A DNA stretch of 64,000 nt from Clostridia bacterium (GTDB lineage: Bacteria > Bacillota > Clostridia > Peptostreptococcales > Anaerovoracaceae), in assembly GCA_902363595.1 (NCBI GenBank), contig CABJAP010000008.1:83277-147276 (forward strand), in the 5' to 3' direction. The position numbers and the translations under genes are program-made. The notes under the pieces are model-generated. The model did not search any database and had not been told where the DNA came from. It saw only the letters and a program-made list of their open reading frames with translations. The first letter of the stretch is position 1. Every line of letters starts with the position of its first letter. Below, in pieces: positions 9,286-17,817 of the stretch.

Positions 9286-10724
9286 GGTTCATCCTCCCGT
9301 TCCATGTCCAGTTCCGGCAGCTCCATGGGATAATCACCCGTAAAGCAGGCCGTACACGTTTTATCATTGCCCATTCCAATGGCTTTCAGCATGCCTTCCA
9401 CACTGAGGTAGCCCAGCGAATCCGCTCCGATCATCTCGCGGATTTCGTCGACAGAATGGGCTGCTGCAACTAGTTTACTTTTGTCCGGGGTATCGATTCC
9501 AAAAAAGCATGGGTCTGTAACCGGAGGGGACGCCACCCGCAAGTGGACCTCTCTGGCCCCTGCGTCTTTCAACATTTGAACGATCTTGCCGCTGGTCGTG
9601 CCCCGCACCACCGAATCGTCCACCATGATAATCCGCTTTCCTTCCACATTGCCCTTGAGCACATTCAGCTTGAGTTTTACCGACAGCTCCCGCATCCGCT
9701 GATCCGGCTGAATGAAGGTCCTGCCCACATAGCGGTTCTTAATCAGCCCTTCACCGTAAGGAATTCCCGATTCCTCCGCATAGCCGATCGCCGCCACTGT
9801 CCCCGAGTCGGGAACGGATATGACCATGTCCGCGGCTGCCGGGCATTCTCTTGCCAGAATCCTTCCGCATTCGCTGCGTGCCGTATATACGCCGACTCCG
9901 TCCAGCTTGCTGTCCGGTCTTGAGAAATAAACATACTCAAACGCGCATGAAGCCCGTCTTTTCTTTTGGGTATAGTCTAAGGATTTCAGCTCCCCATCTT
10001 CAATTACGATCATTTCTCCCGGCTCCACATCCCGAAGGAACTCTGCTCCCATCACTGGAAAAACACAGCTTTCCGATGCGAGGACAAAGCCTTCATCATT
10101 TCTTCCGATACAGAGCGGACGAATCCCGCCGGGATCCCGTACGCCGATCAGTTTGCCGCCCACGGTAATCACCAGCGCATAAGCGCCCCGGATCACGTCC
10201 AGGGTTTTGGTAATGGCCTCTTCAATGGTGTGCTGGTTCACATGCTTGGCAATGAGGGCCGCGATCACTTCTGAATCAATACCGGTCTGAAAAATGACGC
10301 CGTTTTCCTGCATCTGTCTGCGCAGGATATGGGCGTTCACCAAATTTCCGTTATGGGCCAGCGCGATGGCTCCGCCACGGTAATAGACTACCAGTGGCAT
10401 GGCGTTGACAGCGTGGCTTTCCCCCGCCGTTGAATAGCGCACATGGCCGATGGCAATATCCCCCTGGAGCCGGCCGATGATCTCGTCATTAAAGACCTCC
10501 TGAACAAGGCCCATATCCTTATAGTACTGGATTTTCCCGTCCTTGTTGGAAGCGATGCCCGCACTCTCCTGTCCCCTGTGCTGGAGAGCGTGCAGTCCGA
10601 AATAGACGCCGCGGGCAATGTCTTGTTTCCCCGGAGCATATACGCCTACAACGCCGCATGCGTCATGAAATTTTTCATCTTCTGCGGCCCGGCCCCATCC
10701 ATATTCAATTTTACCTTCTCTCAT
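9264..10724 (-). CDS. purF: Amidophosphoribosyltransferase
   Basis: The committed enzyme of purine synthesis (486 residues) makes phosphoribosylamine from PRPP and glutamine. A 22-residue propeptide precedes the sequence CGVVGVY, so Cys23 should become the N-terminal nucleophile after processing. The glutamine site is complete (RGQESAGI, HVRYSTAG, AHNGNLVN, GIDSEVIAALI). The PRPP loop is IIMVDDSVVRGTTSG. Cysteines in SCAFEYVYF, DPCFFGID and CTACFTG are the ligands of a [4Fe-4S] cluster known in the Bacillus enzyme. The ATG follows AGGGGGATTAGGA. Contrast with the glutaminase-dead paralogue at 6236-7654. Confidence 0.97.
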   Translation of the reverse strand: MREGKIEYGWGRAAEDEKFHDACGVVGVYAPGKQDIARGVYFGLHALQHRGQESAGIASNKDGKIQYYKDMGLVQEVFNDEIIGRLQGDIAIGHVRYSTAGESHAVNAMPLVVYYRGGAIALAHNGNLVNAHILRRQMQENGVIFQTGIDSEVIAALIAKHVNQHTIEEAITKTLDVIRGAYALVITVGGKLIGVRDPGGIRPLCIGRNDEGFVLASESCVFPVMGAEFLRDVEPGEMIVIEDGELKSLDYTQKKRRASCAFEYVYFSRPDSKLDGVGVYTARSECGRILARECPAAADMVISVPDSGTVAAIGYAEESGIPYGEGLIKNRYVGRTFIQPDQRMRELSVKLKLNVLKGNVEGKRIIMVDDSVVRGTTSGKIVQMLKDAGAREVHLRVASPPVTDPCFFGIDTPDKSKLVAAAHSVDEIREMIGADSLGYLSVEGMLKAIGMGNDKTCTACFTGDYPMELPELDMEREDEPWMIGKN

Positions 10725-10743
10725 TCCTAATCCCCCTGTATTT

Positions 10744-11448
10744 TTATTTTTGTACCCTCTTCAGCACTTCCTGGTAGGTTTCTTCCACATTGCCCAGGTC
10801 TCTTCTGAAACGGTCTTTGTCCATTTTTTCGTTGGTTTTCACATCCCACAGTCTGCAAGTGTCCGGTGAAACTTCGTCGGCCAGAATCACGTCTCCGTCA
10901 AAGAGTCCGAATTCGATCTTAAAGTCGATGAGCTTCAGTCCCTTGTCCAGGAAGAATTCTTTCAGTGTTTCGTTGACAATGGTCGTATATTTTTTAATGG
11001 TTTCGATCTGTTCTTCCGTCGCCAGTCCCAGGGCAAGGGCATGGGATTCGCACATGAGTGGATCGCCCAGATCGTCGTTTTTATAGGAAAATTCAAAGGT
11101 CGGCTTGTCGAATACGATTCCTTCTTCCACACCGTATCTCTTAGCAAAGGATCCTGCGGAAACGTTTCTGGTGATTACTTCCAGAGGCAGAATTTTTACT
11201 GCTTTTACTACGGTTTCCCGTTCGCTGAGCTGCTCGACGAAATGGGTGGGAACCCCCTTCTGTTCCAGCAGCTGGAACATGATATTGCTCATCACGTTAT
11301 TTACTGCGCCTTTACCTGCGATCTGGCCTTTCTTTTCGCCGTTGAAGGCAGTGGCATCGTCTTTGTAGTCTACGATGTACAAGTTGGGGTCGTCAGTTTT
11401 GAATACTTTCTTTGCTTTTCCTTCATAGAGCTGTTCTAATTTTTGCAT
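10744..11448 (-). CDS. purC: SAICAR synthase
   Basis: Phosphoribosylaminoimidazole-succinocarboxamide synthase (234 residues) condenses CAIR with aspartate using ATP. Motifs include [12 protein letters not shown] and [18 protein letters not shown] at the N-terminus, [15 protein letters not shown] in the middle, and [19 protein letters not shown] and SPDTCRLWD towards the C-terminus. Length is normal for the bacterial single-domain enzyme. It lies 15 bases after purE and 19 bases before purF. Confidence 0.97.
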   Translation of the reverse strand: MQKLEQLYEGKAKKVFKTDDPNLYIVDYKDDATAFNGEKKGQIAGKGAVNNVMSNIMFQLLEQKGVPTHFVEQLSERETVVKAVKILPLEVITRNVSAGSFAKRYGVEEGIVFDKPTFEFSYKNDDLGDPLMCESHALALGLATEEQIETIKKYTTIVNETLKEFFLDKGLKLIDFKIEFGLFDGDVILADEVSPDTCRLWDVKTNEKMDKDRFRRDLGNVEETYQEVLKRVQK

Positions 11449-11463
11449 CGGTCTTTCCTCCCT

Positions 11464-11976
11464 TTATTTATCTGAAATAATGACTTTCTGTTCCGGCGGC
11501 GCATTAAATTCCTGGTCCAGCTTAATGATATCTTCTTCCATCTTCTTTTTGTAATCTTTGATGGCCTGTCTCAGCTCAGGATACTTGGTGCTGAGGATCT
11601 GCACTGCCAGCAATCCTGCGTTTTCCGCTCCGTCAACAGCCACTGTGGCAACGGGAACGCCTTTGGGCATCTGTACCACGGAAAGCAGGGAATCCAGTCC
11701 GTCCAGAGTGCTGGATTTCATTGGAATTCCGATCACGGGCAGCGGTGTTGTCGCCGCCAGCACGCCCGCCAGATGGGCGGCCTTTCCAGCCGCTGCGATG
11801 ATGACTTCAAAGCCCTTTTCTTCCGCGGTTGCGGCGAACTCCTCGGCCACTCTCGGCGTCCTGTGAGCCGAAATGATCCTTGTTTCTGTTTCCACATTGA
11901 AATGTTTTAAAATATCTTCTGCTTTTTGTACTACTGGGTAGTCTGATTTGCTTCCCATAATAATTGCAACTTTCAC
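11464..11976 (-). CDS. purE: N5-CAIR mutase (PurE)
   Basis: 5-(carboxyamino)imidazole ribonucleotide mutase (170 residues). Characteristic motifs are IMGSKSDYPVV, IISAHRTPRVAEEFA, IIAAAGKAAHLAGVLAA and PVIGIPMKSSTLDGLDSLLS. The start codon is GTG, behind AGGAGGTAACAAAG. No purK is visible in the operon, so either PurK is encoded elsewhere or this is a PurK-independent (class II type) enzyme; the sequence alone does not settle this. Confidence 0.95.
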   Translation of the reverse strand: MKVAIIMGSKSDYPVVQKAEDILKHFNVETETRIISAHRTPRVAEEFAATAEEKGFEVIIAAAGKAAHLAGVLAATTPLPVIGIPMKSSTLDGLDSLLSVVQMPKGVPVATVAVDGAENAGLLAVQILSTKYPELRQAIKDYKKKMEEDIIKLDQEFNAPPEQKVIISDK

Positions 11977-12007
11977 CTTTGTTACCTCCTGCTTTATCTT
12001 TTATCCA

Positions 12008-15000
12008 TTATTTGAAATAGTTTACGCCTGATTCAAAGATCTTCTGATCTTTTGCTCCGTCTACGTTTTTATAAACAAACGGTCCGATTCGCTCTGAGTG
12101 TCCCATCTTGCCCAGTACTCTGCCGTCCGGGGAAGTGATTCCCTCGATGGCCATGTTGGAGAAGTTGGGGTTAAAGGCGATATCCATGGACGGGTTTCCG
12201 TCAAAGTCCACATACTGGGTGGCGACCTGTCCGCCGGCGATCATGGCCCGGAGGGTTTCCTCCCCGGCGATGAATCTTCCTTCTCCGTGGGATACGGGAA
12301 TGGTGTGAATGTCGCCCACTTCCGCTCCCGCCAGCCACGGCGATTTGACGGAAGCCACTCTGGTGCGCACCAGGCAGGATTCATGCCGTCCGATCTTATT
12401 GTAGGTCAGGGTCGGGCTGTTTTCATCCGGATCGACGATTTTTCCCTGAGGTACCAGTCCCAGCTTGATCAGCGCCTGGAAACCGTTGCAGATTCCCAGC
12501 ATCAAGCCGTCTCTGTTCTCCAGCAGATCGGTAACCGCCTCCTTGATCCGCGGATTGCGGAACACGGCGGTGATGAATTTGGCCGAGCCGTCGGGCTCGT
12601 CGCCGCCGCTGAAGCCGCCCGGGATCATGATGATCTGGCTTTCTTTAATCTTGCGCTCCAATTCCTGGATGGAGTCGATCAGCTGGCTCTGGGTCATATT
12701 GCGGATGATGTGGATATCCGCCTGGGCGCCTGCCCGCTCAAAGGCTCGCTTGGAATCCATTTCGCAGTTGGTTCCCGGGAAGGCTGGAATCAATACGCGG
12801 GGCTTGGCGATCTTGATGGCCGGAGCCTTGGTATTGCGCTCTGTCCAGGAAAGTGTCTCCACGGTTTCCTGGCCGTTATCTTTTGTTCTAACCGGGAAAA
12901 TGCTTTCCAGCGGCTGTTCCCACTCTTTGATAATATCATCCACATTCATGGAAATACCCTTCATTTCAATTCGAGGCTCTTCCATAGTTTTTCCAATTTC
13001 TTCGTATCTTACGCCTGCCAAAAGGTCATCCAGCTGCTCGCCGGCATCCAGCTCCAGAACCAGTCCGCCGTAATCGAGGCCAGTGTTTTCCGTATCCGGA
13101 GCCGATACGCCGATCTTATTTCCTACGGCCATCTTGACCAGACTCATGAACAGGCCGCCTTCGCCGATGGCGGAAGCTGCCAGCACTTTGCCTGCCGCGG
13201 TCAGGCTTCTCACTTTATCCATGGTCTTGCGATACGCTTCAAAATCCAGGATTCCTTCCTCATCCTTAACAGACGGCAGATAAACCAGTCTGCTTCCGGC
13301 TTTTTTAAGCTCGGTGGATACCACCTGCTCTGCGTCCAGAACTGCTACGGCAAAGGAAACCAGCGTCGGCGGAACATTGATGTCCATAAAGGTTCCCGAC
13401 ATGCTGTCCTTGCCGCCGATGGACGGGATGGACAGTTCCTTCTGCACCCGCAGCGCGCCCAAAAGGGCGGCCATTGGTTTGCCCCAGCGTTTGGGGTCTT
13501 GTCCCAGCTTTTCGAAGTATTCCTGGAAGGTCAAACGGATCGTCTTATAATCCGCTCCCATGGCAACCATCTTGGTTACGGAGTCGATCACCGCGTACAT
13601 GGCCCCGTGGAATGGGCTGGCCTTGGCGATCTTAGGGTTGAAACCGTAGGTCATGAGGGTGGCGGTGGTGGTCTCGCCTTCTGTTACCGGCAGCTTGGCC
13701 GCCATGCCCTGCGCCGGTGAAAGCTGGTATTTTCCGCCCAGCGGCATCAGCACGGTCGAAGCTCCGATGGTGCTGTCAAACCGCTCGATCAGACCCTTCT
13801 TGCTGCAGCAGTTCAGGTCCTTCAGCGCTTCTTCCGGTGAAAGGGTCTGGGTCAGCTGCTTGATGTCAAAGCCGCCTTTGACTTCTACGGCTGCTTTCTG
13901 TTTTGCGCCGTTGGTGTCCAGGAAGGCTCTGGAAAGGTTGAGAATGCACTTGTCTCTCCAGTACATTCTTACGCGGCCTTCGTCCGTTACTCTGGCTACG
14001 GTTGTCGCTTCCAGGTTTTCTTCATGGGCGTAGGCGATAAATTCTTCTTCTTTTTCCTTTTCAATGACAACGGCCATTCGTTCCTGTGATTCGGAAATGG
14101 CCAGCTCGGTTCCATCCAGTCCTTCATATTTTTTCGGCACCAGATCCAAGTTGATGTCCAGTCCCTCGGCCAGTTCGCCGATGGCCACCGATACGCCTCC
14201 GGCACCGAAATCGTTGCAGCGCTTGATCAATGTGGCAACTTCTTTTCTGCGGAACATTCTCTGGATGTTTCGTTCTACCGGCGGATTTCCTTTTTGTACT
14301 TCCGCTCCGCATTCGAGAATAGATTCTTCCGTATGCTCTTTGGATGAGCCGGTGGCCCCGCCGCAGCCGTCTCTTCCTGTGCGGCCGCCCACGAGGACGA
14401 TCACATCGCCCGGCTGAGGAACTTTACGAATGACGTGGTCCGCCGGAGCTGCGCCGATGACAGCTCCGATTTCCATCCGCTTTGCCGCATAATCTTCATC
14501 ATATAGTTCATCCACAAGGCCGGTAGCAAGTCCGATTTGGTTTCCGTAAGAGCTATAGCCGGAAGCCGCGCCCTGGGTGATCTTTCTCTGCGGCAGTTTT
14601 CCCGGAATCGTTTCTGACACCGGTCGTCTGGGATCGGCCGCGCCGGTTACACGCATAGCCTGGTAAACATAGACTCTGCCTGAAAGCGGGTCGCGGATGG
14701 CGCCGCCCAGACATGTGGCCGCGCCGCCGAAGGGTTCGATTTCCGTCGGATGGTTATGGGTTTCATTTTTAAACATGACCAGCCAGTCTTCTTCCTTGCC
14801 ATTGATCTTCGCCTTTGCTTTGATGCTGCAGGCGTTGATCTCTTCCGATTCGTCCAGGTCGTGGAGAATTCCCTGTTTTTTCAGATATTTGGTCCCCATG
14901 CATGCCATGTCCATGAGGCAAATGTCCTTATCACGATCGCCGTAGACTTCACTGCGCATGCCCATGTATTCTTCAAAGGCCTTTTTGACCATGGTTCCAT

Positions 15001-15733
15001 ATGGTCCCTCGTCAAATTGGATGTCCGTCAGGCTTGTGTTGAAGGTGGTGTGTCTGCAGTGATCCGACCAATAGGTATCGATAACCTTCAGTTCGGTAAT
15101 GGACGGGTCCCGCTTTTCTTCGTTTTTGAAATATTCCTGAATCGCCCGCAGGTCGTCCGGACTCATGGCGAATTCCATTTCCCTGCGGAACTGTTCCAGG
15201 GCTTCTTCGTCCTTATTTATAAATCCTTCGATGATTTTCACATCCTCCGGCACCACGGTTTCCATATCCAGGGTTTCCGGTTTGGCGTTATCAGCGATCT
15301 GAGAATCCACCGGATTGACGCAATAGTTTTCAATTTCTTTCAGCTGCTGCGGCGGCACATTGCCCTCCAGCACGATCACTCTTGCGAACTTGACAACAGC
15401 GTCTGCTTCAGCGTTGATCAGTTTGATGCACTGCGCCGCTGAATCCGCCCTCTGGTCATACTGCCCCGGCAGGTATTCAACGGAAAAAAAAGTAGCAGAA
15501 CTCAGCTCCTCCGGCATCTGCTCGTCGTAAGCAGTGTCAATGGCTGGTTCTGCAAACACTGTATATCTGGTTCTCTGGTAGGTAGCATCGTCTATACCGT
15601 CCACATCATAGCGGTTTAAAATCCGGATGCCAGTCAGTCCTTCTACGTGGAGGTTCTGCTGAATATCCTCCAGCATGCTGCGCGCCTCTACGTCAAAGCC
15701 CTTCTTCTTTTCTACATATATTCTTCTTACCAT
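12008..15733 (-). CDS. purL: Phosphoribosylformylglycinamidine synthase, single chain
   Basis: A 1241-residue FGAM synthase combining PurS-like, PurL and PurQ-like parts in one chain. Residues 1 to about 75 (MVRRIYVEKKKGFDVEA...) are the PurS-like piece. The catalytic body includes SDHCRHTTFNT, FKNETHNHPTEIEPFGGAA and a second AIRS-type lobe (GGKDSMSGTFMD). The glutaminase domain begins near RVLIPAFPGTNCEMDS and carries GGFSGGDEPDGSAKF, the nucleophile in MLGICNGFQAL and PVSHGEGRF. I choose the ATG at 15733, preceded by GGAAAGGGCG; an in-frame ATG at 15826 would add 31 residues (MLKLFRKLSENL...) unlike the family and has no good binding site. First gene of the purine operon. Confidence 0.96.
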   Translation of the reverse strand: MVRRIYVEKKKGFDVEARSMLEDIQQNLHVEGLTGIRILNRYDVDGIDDATYQRTRYTVFAEPAIDTAYDEQMPEELSSATFFSVEYLPGQYDQRADSAAQCIKLINAEADAVVKFARVIVLEGNVPPQQLKEIENYCVNPVDSQIADNAKPETLDMETVVPEDVKIIEGFINKDEEALEQFRREMEFAMSPDDLRAIQEYFKNEEKRDPSITELKVIDTYWSDHCRHTTFNTSLTDIQFDEGPYGTMVKKAFEEYMGMRSEVYGDRDKDICLMDMACMGTKYLKKQGILHDLDESEEINACSIKAKAKINGKEEDWLVMFKNETHNHPTEIEPFGGAATCLGGAIRDPLSGRVYVYQAMRVTGAADPRRPVSETIPGKLPQRKITQGAASGYSSYGNQIGLATGLVDELYDEDYAAKRMEIGAVIGAAPADHVIRKVPQPGDVIVLVGGRTGRDGCGGATGSSKEHTEESILECGAEVQKGNPPVERNIQRMFRRKEVATLIKRCNDFGAGGVSVAIGELAEGLDINLDLVPKKYEGLDGTELAISESQERMAVVIEKEKEEEFIAYAHEENLEATTVARVTDEGRVRMYWRDKCILNLSRAFLDTNGAKQKAAVEVKGGFDIKQLTQTLSPEEALKDLNCCSKKGLIERFDSTIGASTVLMPLGGKYQLSPAQGMAAKLPVTEGETTTATLMTYGFNPKIAKASPFHGAMYAVIDSVTKMVAMGADYKTIRLTFQEYFEKLGQDPKRWGKPMAALLGALRVQKELSIPSIGGKDSMSGTFMDINVPPTLVSFAVAVLDAEQVVSTELKKAGSRLVYLPSVKDEEGILDFEAYRKTMDKVRSLTAAGKVLAASAIGEGGLFMSLVKMAVGNKIGVSAPDTENTGLDYGGLVLELDAGEQLDDLLAGVRYEEIGKTMEEPRIEMKGISMNVDDIIKEWEQPLESIFPVRTKDNGQETVETLSWTERNTKAPAIKIAKPRVLIPAFPGTNCEMDSKRAFERAGAQADIHIIRNMTQSQLIDSIQELERKIKESQIIMIPGGFSGGDEPDGSAKFITAVFRNPRIKEAVTDLLENRDGLMLGICNGFQALIKLGLVPQGKIVDPDENSPTLTYNKIGRHESCLVRTRVASVKSPWLAGAEVGDIHTIPVSHGEGRFIAGEETLRAMIAGGQVATQYVDFDGNPSMDIAFNPNFSNMAIEGITSPDGRVLGKMGHSERIGPFVYKNVDGAKDQKIFESGVNYFK

Positions 15734-15878
15734 GTTTTCGCCCTTTCCGTACATTTTTCGTATCACAGGCAAATATCGTTCGCCTTTTTGTAAATTTTCG
15801 CTTAGTTTACGGAATAATTTTAGCATCTTTAGGGGATTTGTTCAATGAAGAATGGGCGAAAAAAAGAAGTTTTTTTGA

Positions 15879-15920
15879 AGTATAGCGAACATTCTTGTCT
15901 ACATCAAACCGTATCGTTCG
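15879..15920 (-). promoter_or_regulatory. Purine operon promoter with PurBox-like arms
   Basis: On the minus strand TTGATG (15907-15902) and TATACT (15884-15879) are 17 bases apart. Inverted CGAAC/GTTCG cores lie at 15920-15916 (context ATTACGAACGAT) and 15890-15886 (context AATGTTCGCTAT), 25 bases apart. These resemble the paired PurBoxes bound by Bacillus-type PurR. One arm sits between -35 and -10, which would suit repression by PurR released by PRPP. No purine riboswitch fold was found in the leader. Regulation by PurR is inferred; no purR gene is in this window. Confidence 0.55.
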
Positions 15921-16031
15921 TAATTTTACGTTTTGATGCGAATTGCTGATATTTTCGAATTTTCTGAGTCAGACGCCAGCGGACAGCAGTGTCGAGATGT
16001 TCCGCCGCTGGGGCCAATCGGCACCTTCGGA

Positions 16032-17102
16032 CTAGGCCCGGTTAAGAAAGAAGGCCAGTGCTGCTGCCGTCACGCCTGCTGTCAGTTTGCCCGCCAATAG
16101 GGGTACGATCATATTGGGGCTGTAGCCGGCAGTAAATCCCAGGTGATCGCCCAGGGCAAAGGCCCCGGAAACAGCGAAGGCCACATTCATCACCTTTCCT
16201 CTGGTATCCATCTCTTTCAGCATGTTAAACATGGGTATGCTGTTGGCCATACTGACCAGAAAACCAGCAGCGGCAGCCTTGTTGATTCCCAGATGCCTTC
16301 CGGCTTTAATCAGGGGCTTTTGGAAAAGGCGGGTGATTAAATGTACCAGGGGAAAGGCTCCCGCCAGCAGGATGGCGATGTTCCCAATAATTAAGAACAC
16401 CTGTGAAAGGGGCGTCATCCCTTCAAACACCTCAAAGCCGGTGAGCTGGGCTGTCAAACCCAGCGCAAGGCCGATGATGCTGACGGTGACGATGAGTCTG
16501 CCGAGCCAGATAAAAGCCGTAATCAAAATACGCTCCCATTTCCACATGCCAAAAGCGATGGCAAGCGAAATGACAGCGATGGGAATGGTATTTATACCTA
16601 CCATTTCTATGGGAAATCCCGCTGTCAGTCCGCCTACTAAGACGCCCAGGGGGATTGTTATTAAGCCGGTCAGGATTCCCTTTGCAAGAATATTCCGATC
16701 ATCTTTATGGACGATACCCAAAGCAACGGGTATGGTAAAGACGATGGTGGCACCCAGCATGGCGCCGGTTATAATGCCTCCCAGCGCGGCTGCCTGGGCA
16801 TCAGCCGTCATCTCTGCCGCAAGGGGCGCTCCGCCCATATCGATGGCAAAGAAAATTCCGGCAAACATGGCCGGATCAGCGCCGATCTTCTGAAAAATTG
16901 GAACGATCACCGGGCTCAGATATCTGGAAAGAACCGGCGTCAGTACCAGCAGTCCTGCCATAGATATGGTAAGGGGTCCCATGGCCATGATTCCTTCCTC
17001 AAATTTTTCTCCCAGCCCGAACCGGCTGCCGAAAATGCGGTCCGCCGCGCCCAGCAGCGCAAAAAAGACCATGATATATAGAATGATCTGGTTAATGTCG
17101 AT
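16032..17102 (-). CDS. eutH: Ethanolamine transporter EutH family protein
   Basis: An integral membrane protein of the EutH family, thought to admit ethanolamine. The text GSRFGLGEKFEEGIMAMGPL near the N-terminus, MGGAPLAAEM in the middle, and FAVSGAFALGDHLGFTAGY near the C-terminus are typical. About ten hydrophobic segments are seen. The first ATG (17072) gives 346 residues but lacks a ribosome binding site. AAGGAGGGG lies at 17117-17109, and behind it there is no ATG, GTG or TTG. At ideal spacing stands ATC (17102-17100), which would give a start followed by DINQIILYIM, matching the usual EutH N-terminus. I set the start there, with doubt. No other eut genes are nearby. Confidence 0.8.
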   Translation of the reverse strand: MDINQIILYIMVFFALLGAADRIFGSRFGLGEKFEEGIMAMGPLTISMAGLLVLTPVLSRYLSPVIVPIFQKIGADPAMFAGIFFAIDMGGAPLAAEMTADAQAAALGGIITGAMLGATIVFTIPVALGIVHKDDRNILAKGILTGLITIPLGVLVGGLTAGFPIEMVGINTIPIAVISLAIAFGMWKWERILITAFIWLGRLIVTVSIIGLALGLTAQLTGFEVFEGMTPLSQVFLIIGNIAILLAGAFPLVHLITRLFQKPLIKAGRHLGINKAAAAGFLVSMANSIPMFNMLKEMDTRGKVMNVAFAVSGAFALGDHLGFTAGYSPNMIVPLLAGKLTAGVTAAALAFFLNRA

Positions 17103-17308
17103 TGTTGTCCCCTCCTTAGTTCTTTGTGTCTTGCGGCAGCGCCGGATTGGTACGGCTTCGCCCAGGGTGATTTCGAATTGGAACAGCTTCGCCGGGGGCG
17201 ATGTCGAAAATTGTCCAATGAAACAATTGGTTCAACAATGTATTATTGTTTTCATCGATAGTTGAGCTAACTCTTAATTTCCGCCTTGGACAGCGCCACA
17301 TTCAACGG
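17103..17308 (-). other. Long leader of eutH
   Basis: About 200 bases separate the predicted transcription start from the eutH ribosome binding site. A 61-codon reading frame (17301-17116, beginning MWRCPRRKLRV) fills most of it and ends at the TAA that overlaps the AAGGAGG. It lacks a ribosome binding site of its own and resembles nothing I know. It may be a leader peptide, a chance frame, or part of a structured 5' region. Confidence 0.3.
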
Positions 17309-17314
17309 ATAAAT

Positions 17315-17343
17315 ATTATACCCTGCTAGACGCATCGATGCAA
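17315..17343 (-). promoter_or_regulatory. Promoter of eutH
   Basis: On the minus strand TTGCAT (17343-17338) and a perfect TATAAT (17320-17315) are spaced 17 bases apart, about 210 bases upstream of the eutH start. This is a good match to a housekeeping promoter. Confidence 0.6.
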
Positions 17344-17425
17344 GATTAAGTATTTTTTACGCTGTGGGGAATAGGCGTCCAATGAAGCTGGTATCTGCGC
17401 TCTGCCGAGGCCGAAACGAGTATTC

Positions 17426-17581
17426 GGAAATTTTTAAATGATTTTTGTGATTTTTACGCAAAGTTGCGGGGTTGCAGGCCTCATGTTGGGGAAAGAAGGG
17501 TTTGGTTGCATGCTAACTGATTTGAGGCGGCTCAATCGTTGGAAAATGAGTAAAATTCAAAAAATATTTTTGTTTTTTTCC
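17426..17581 (+). repeat. 156-bp dispersed intergenic element, copy B
   Basis: Begins GGAAATTTTTAAATG and ends TGTTTTTTTCC. It has the shared left block TTTTTACGCAAAGTTGCGGG and the right block CAATCGTTGGAAAATGAGTAA, in which the usual GCGTAAA is altered to GAGTAAA, so the terminal repeats are somewhat degraded. It lies between the upstream regions of eutH and the 3' end of the glycerate kinase gene. Apart from this element, a promoter and a terminator, the 715-base gap 17103-17817 holds no recognised gene. Confidence 0.8.
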
Positions 17582-17681
17582 GGCTTCAGAAAGGTATTTG
17601 ACATTCCAGCTCATTCAAATTCAACGTCGTCTGTTTCTTCATAGTCGGCAGATCATTCTACACTTCTTATTAGGATGCCGC

Positions 17682-17730
17682 AAAAAAAAACGCCGCCATC
17701 CACCTTTTGCAAGGTAATGGCAGCGTTTCT
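17682..17730 (-). terminator. Terminator of the glycerate kinase operon
   Basis: The arms AACGCTGCCAT and ATGGCGGCGTT (minus strand; one G-T mismatch) enclose an 18-base loop with a further short stem, followed by a run of nine T on the minus strand. It lies about 90 bases past the glycerate kinase stop. Confidence 0.8.
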
Positions 17731-17817
17731 CTCTTTCTTTTAGCCGATTTTGTCAGCCCGCCTGCCGCAGAGAGGCGATGCCGCGCTGATCACACGGAAG
17801 TAACAAGCAACGGTCCG

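Noticed and set aside
12098..13720. A 540-codon frame on the plus strand
   Set aside because: It lies entirely inside the opposite strand of purL, has no ribosome binding site, and reads as an antisense shadow rich in His and Gln.
15734..15826. A 31-residue N-terminal extension of PurL
   Set aside because: The extra residues do not resemble the family and the upstream ATG has no good ribosome binding site.
15734..15960. A purine riboswitch upstream of purL
   Set aside because: The conserved loop and junction sequences of the guanine/adenine riboswitch are absent. PurBox-like arms explain the region better.
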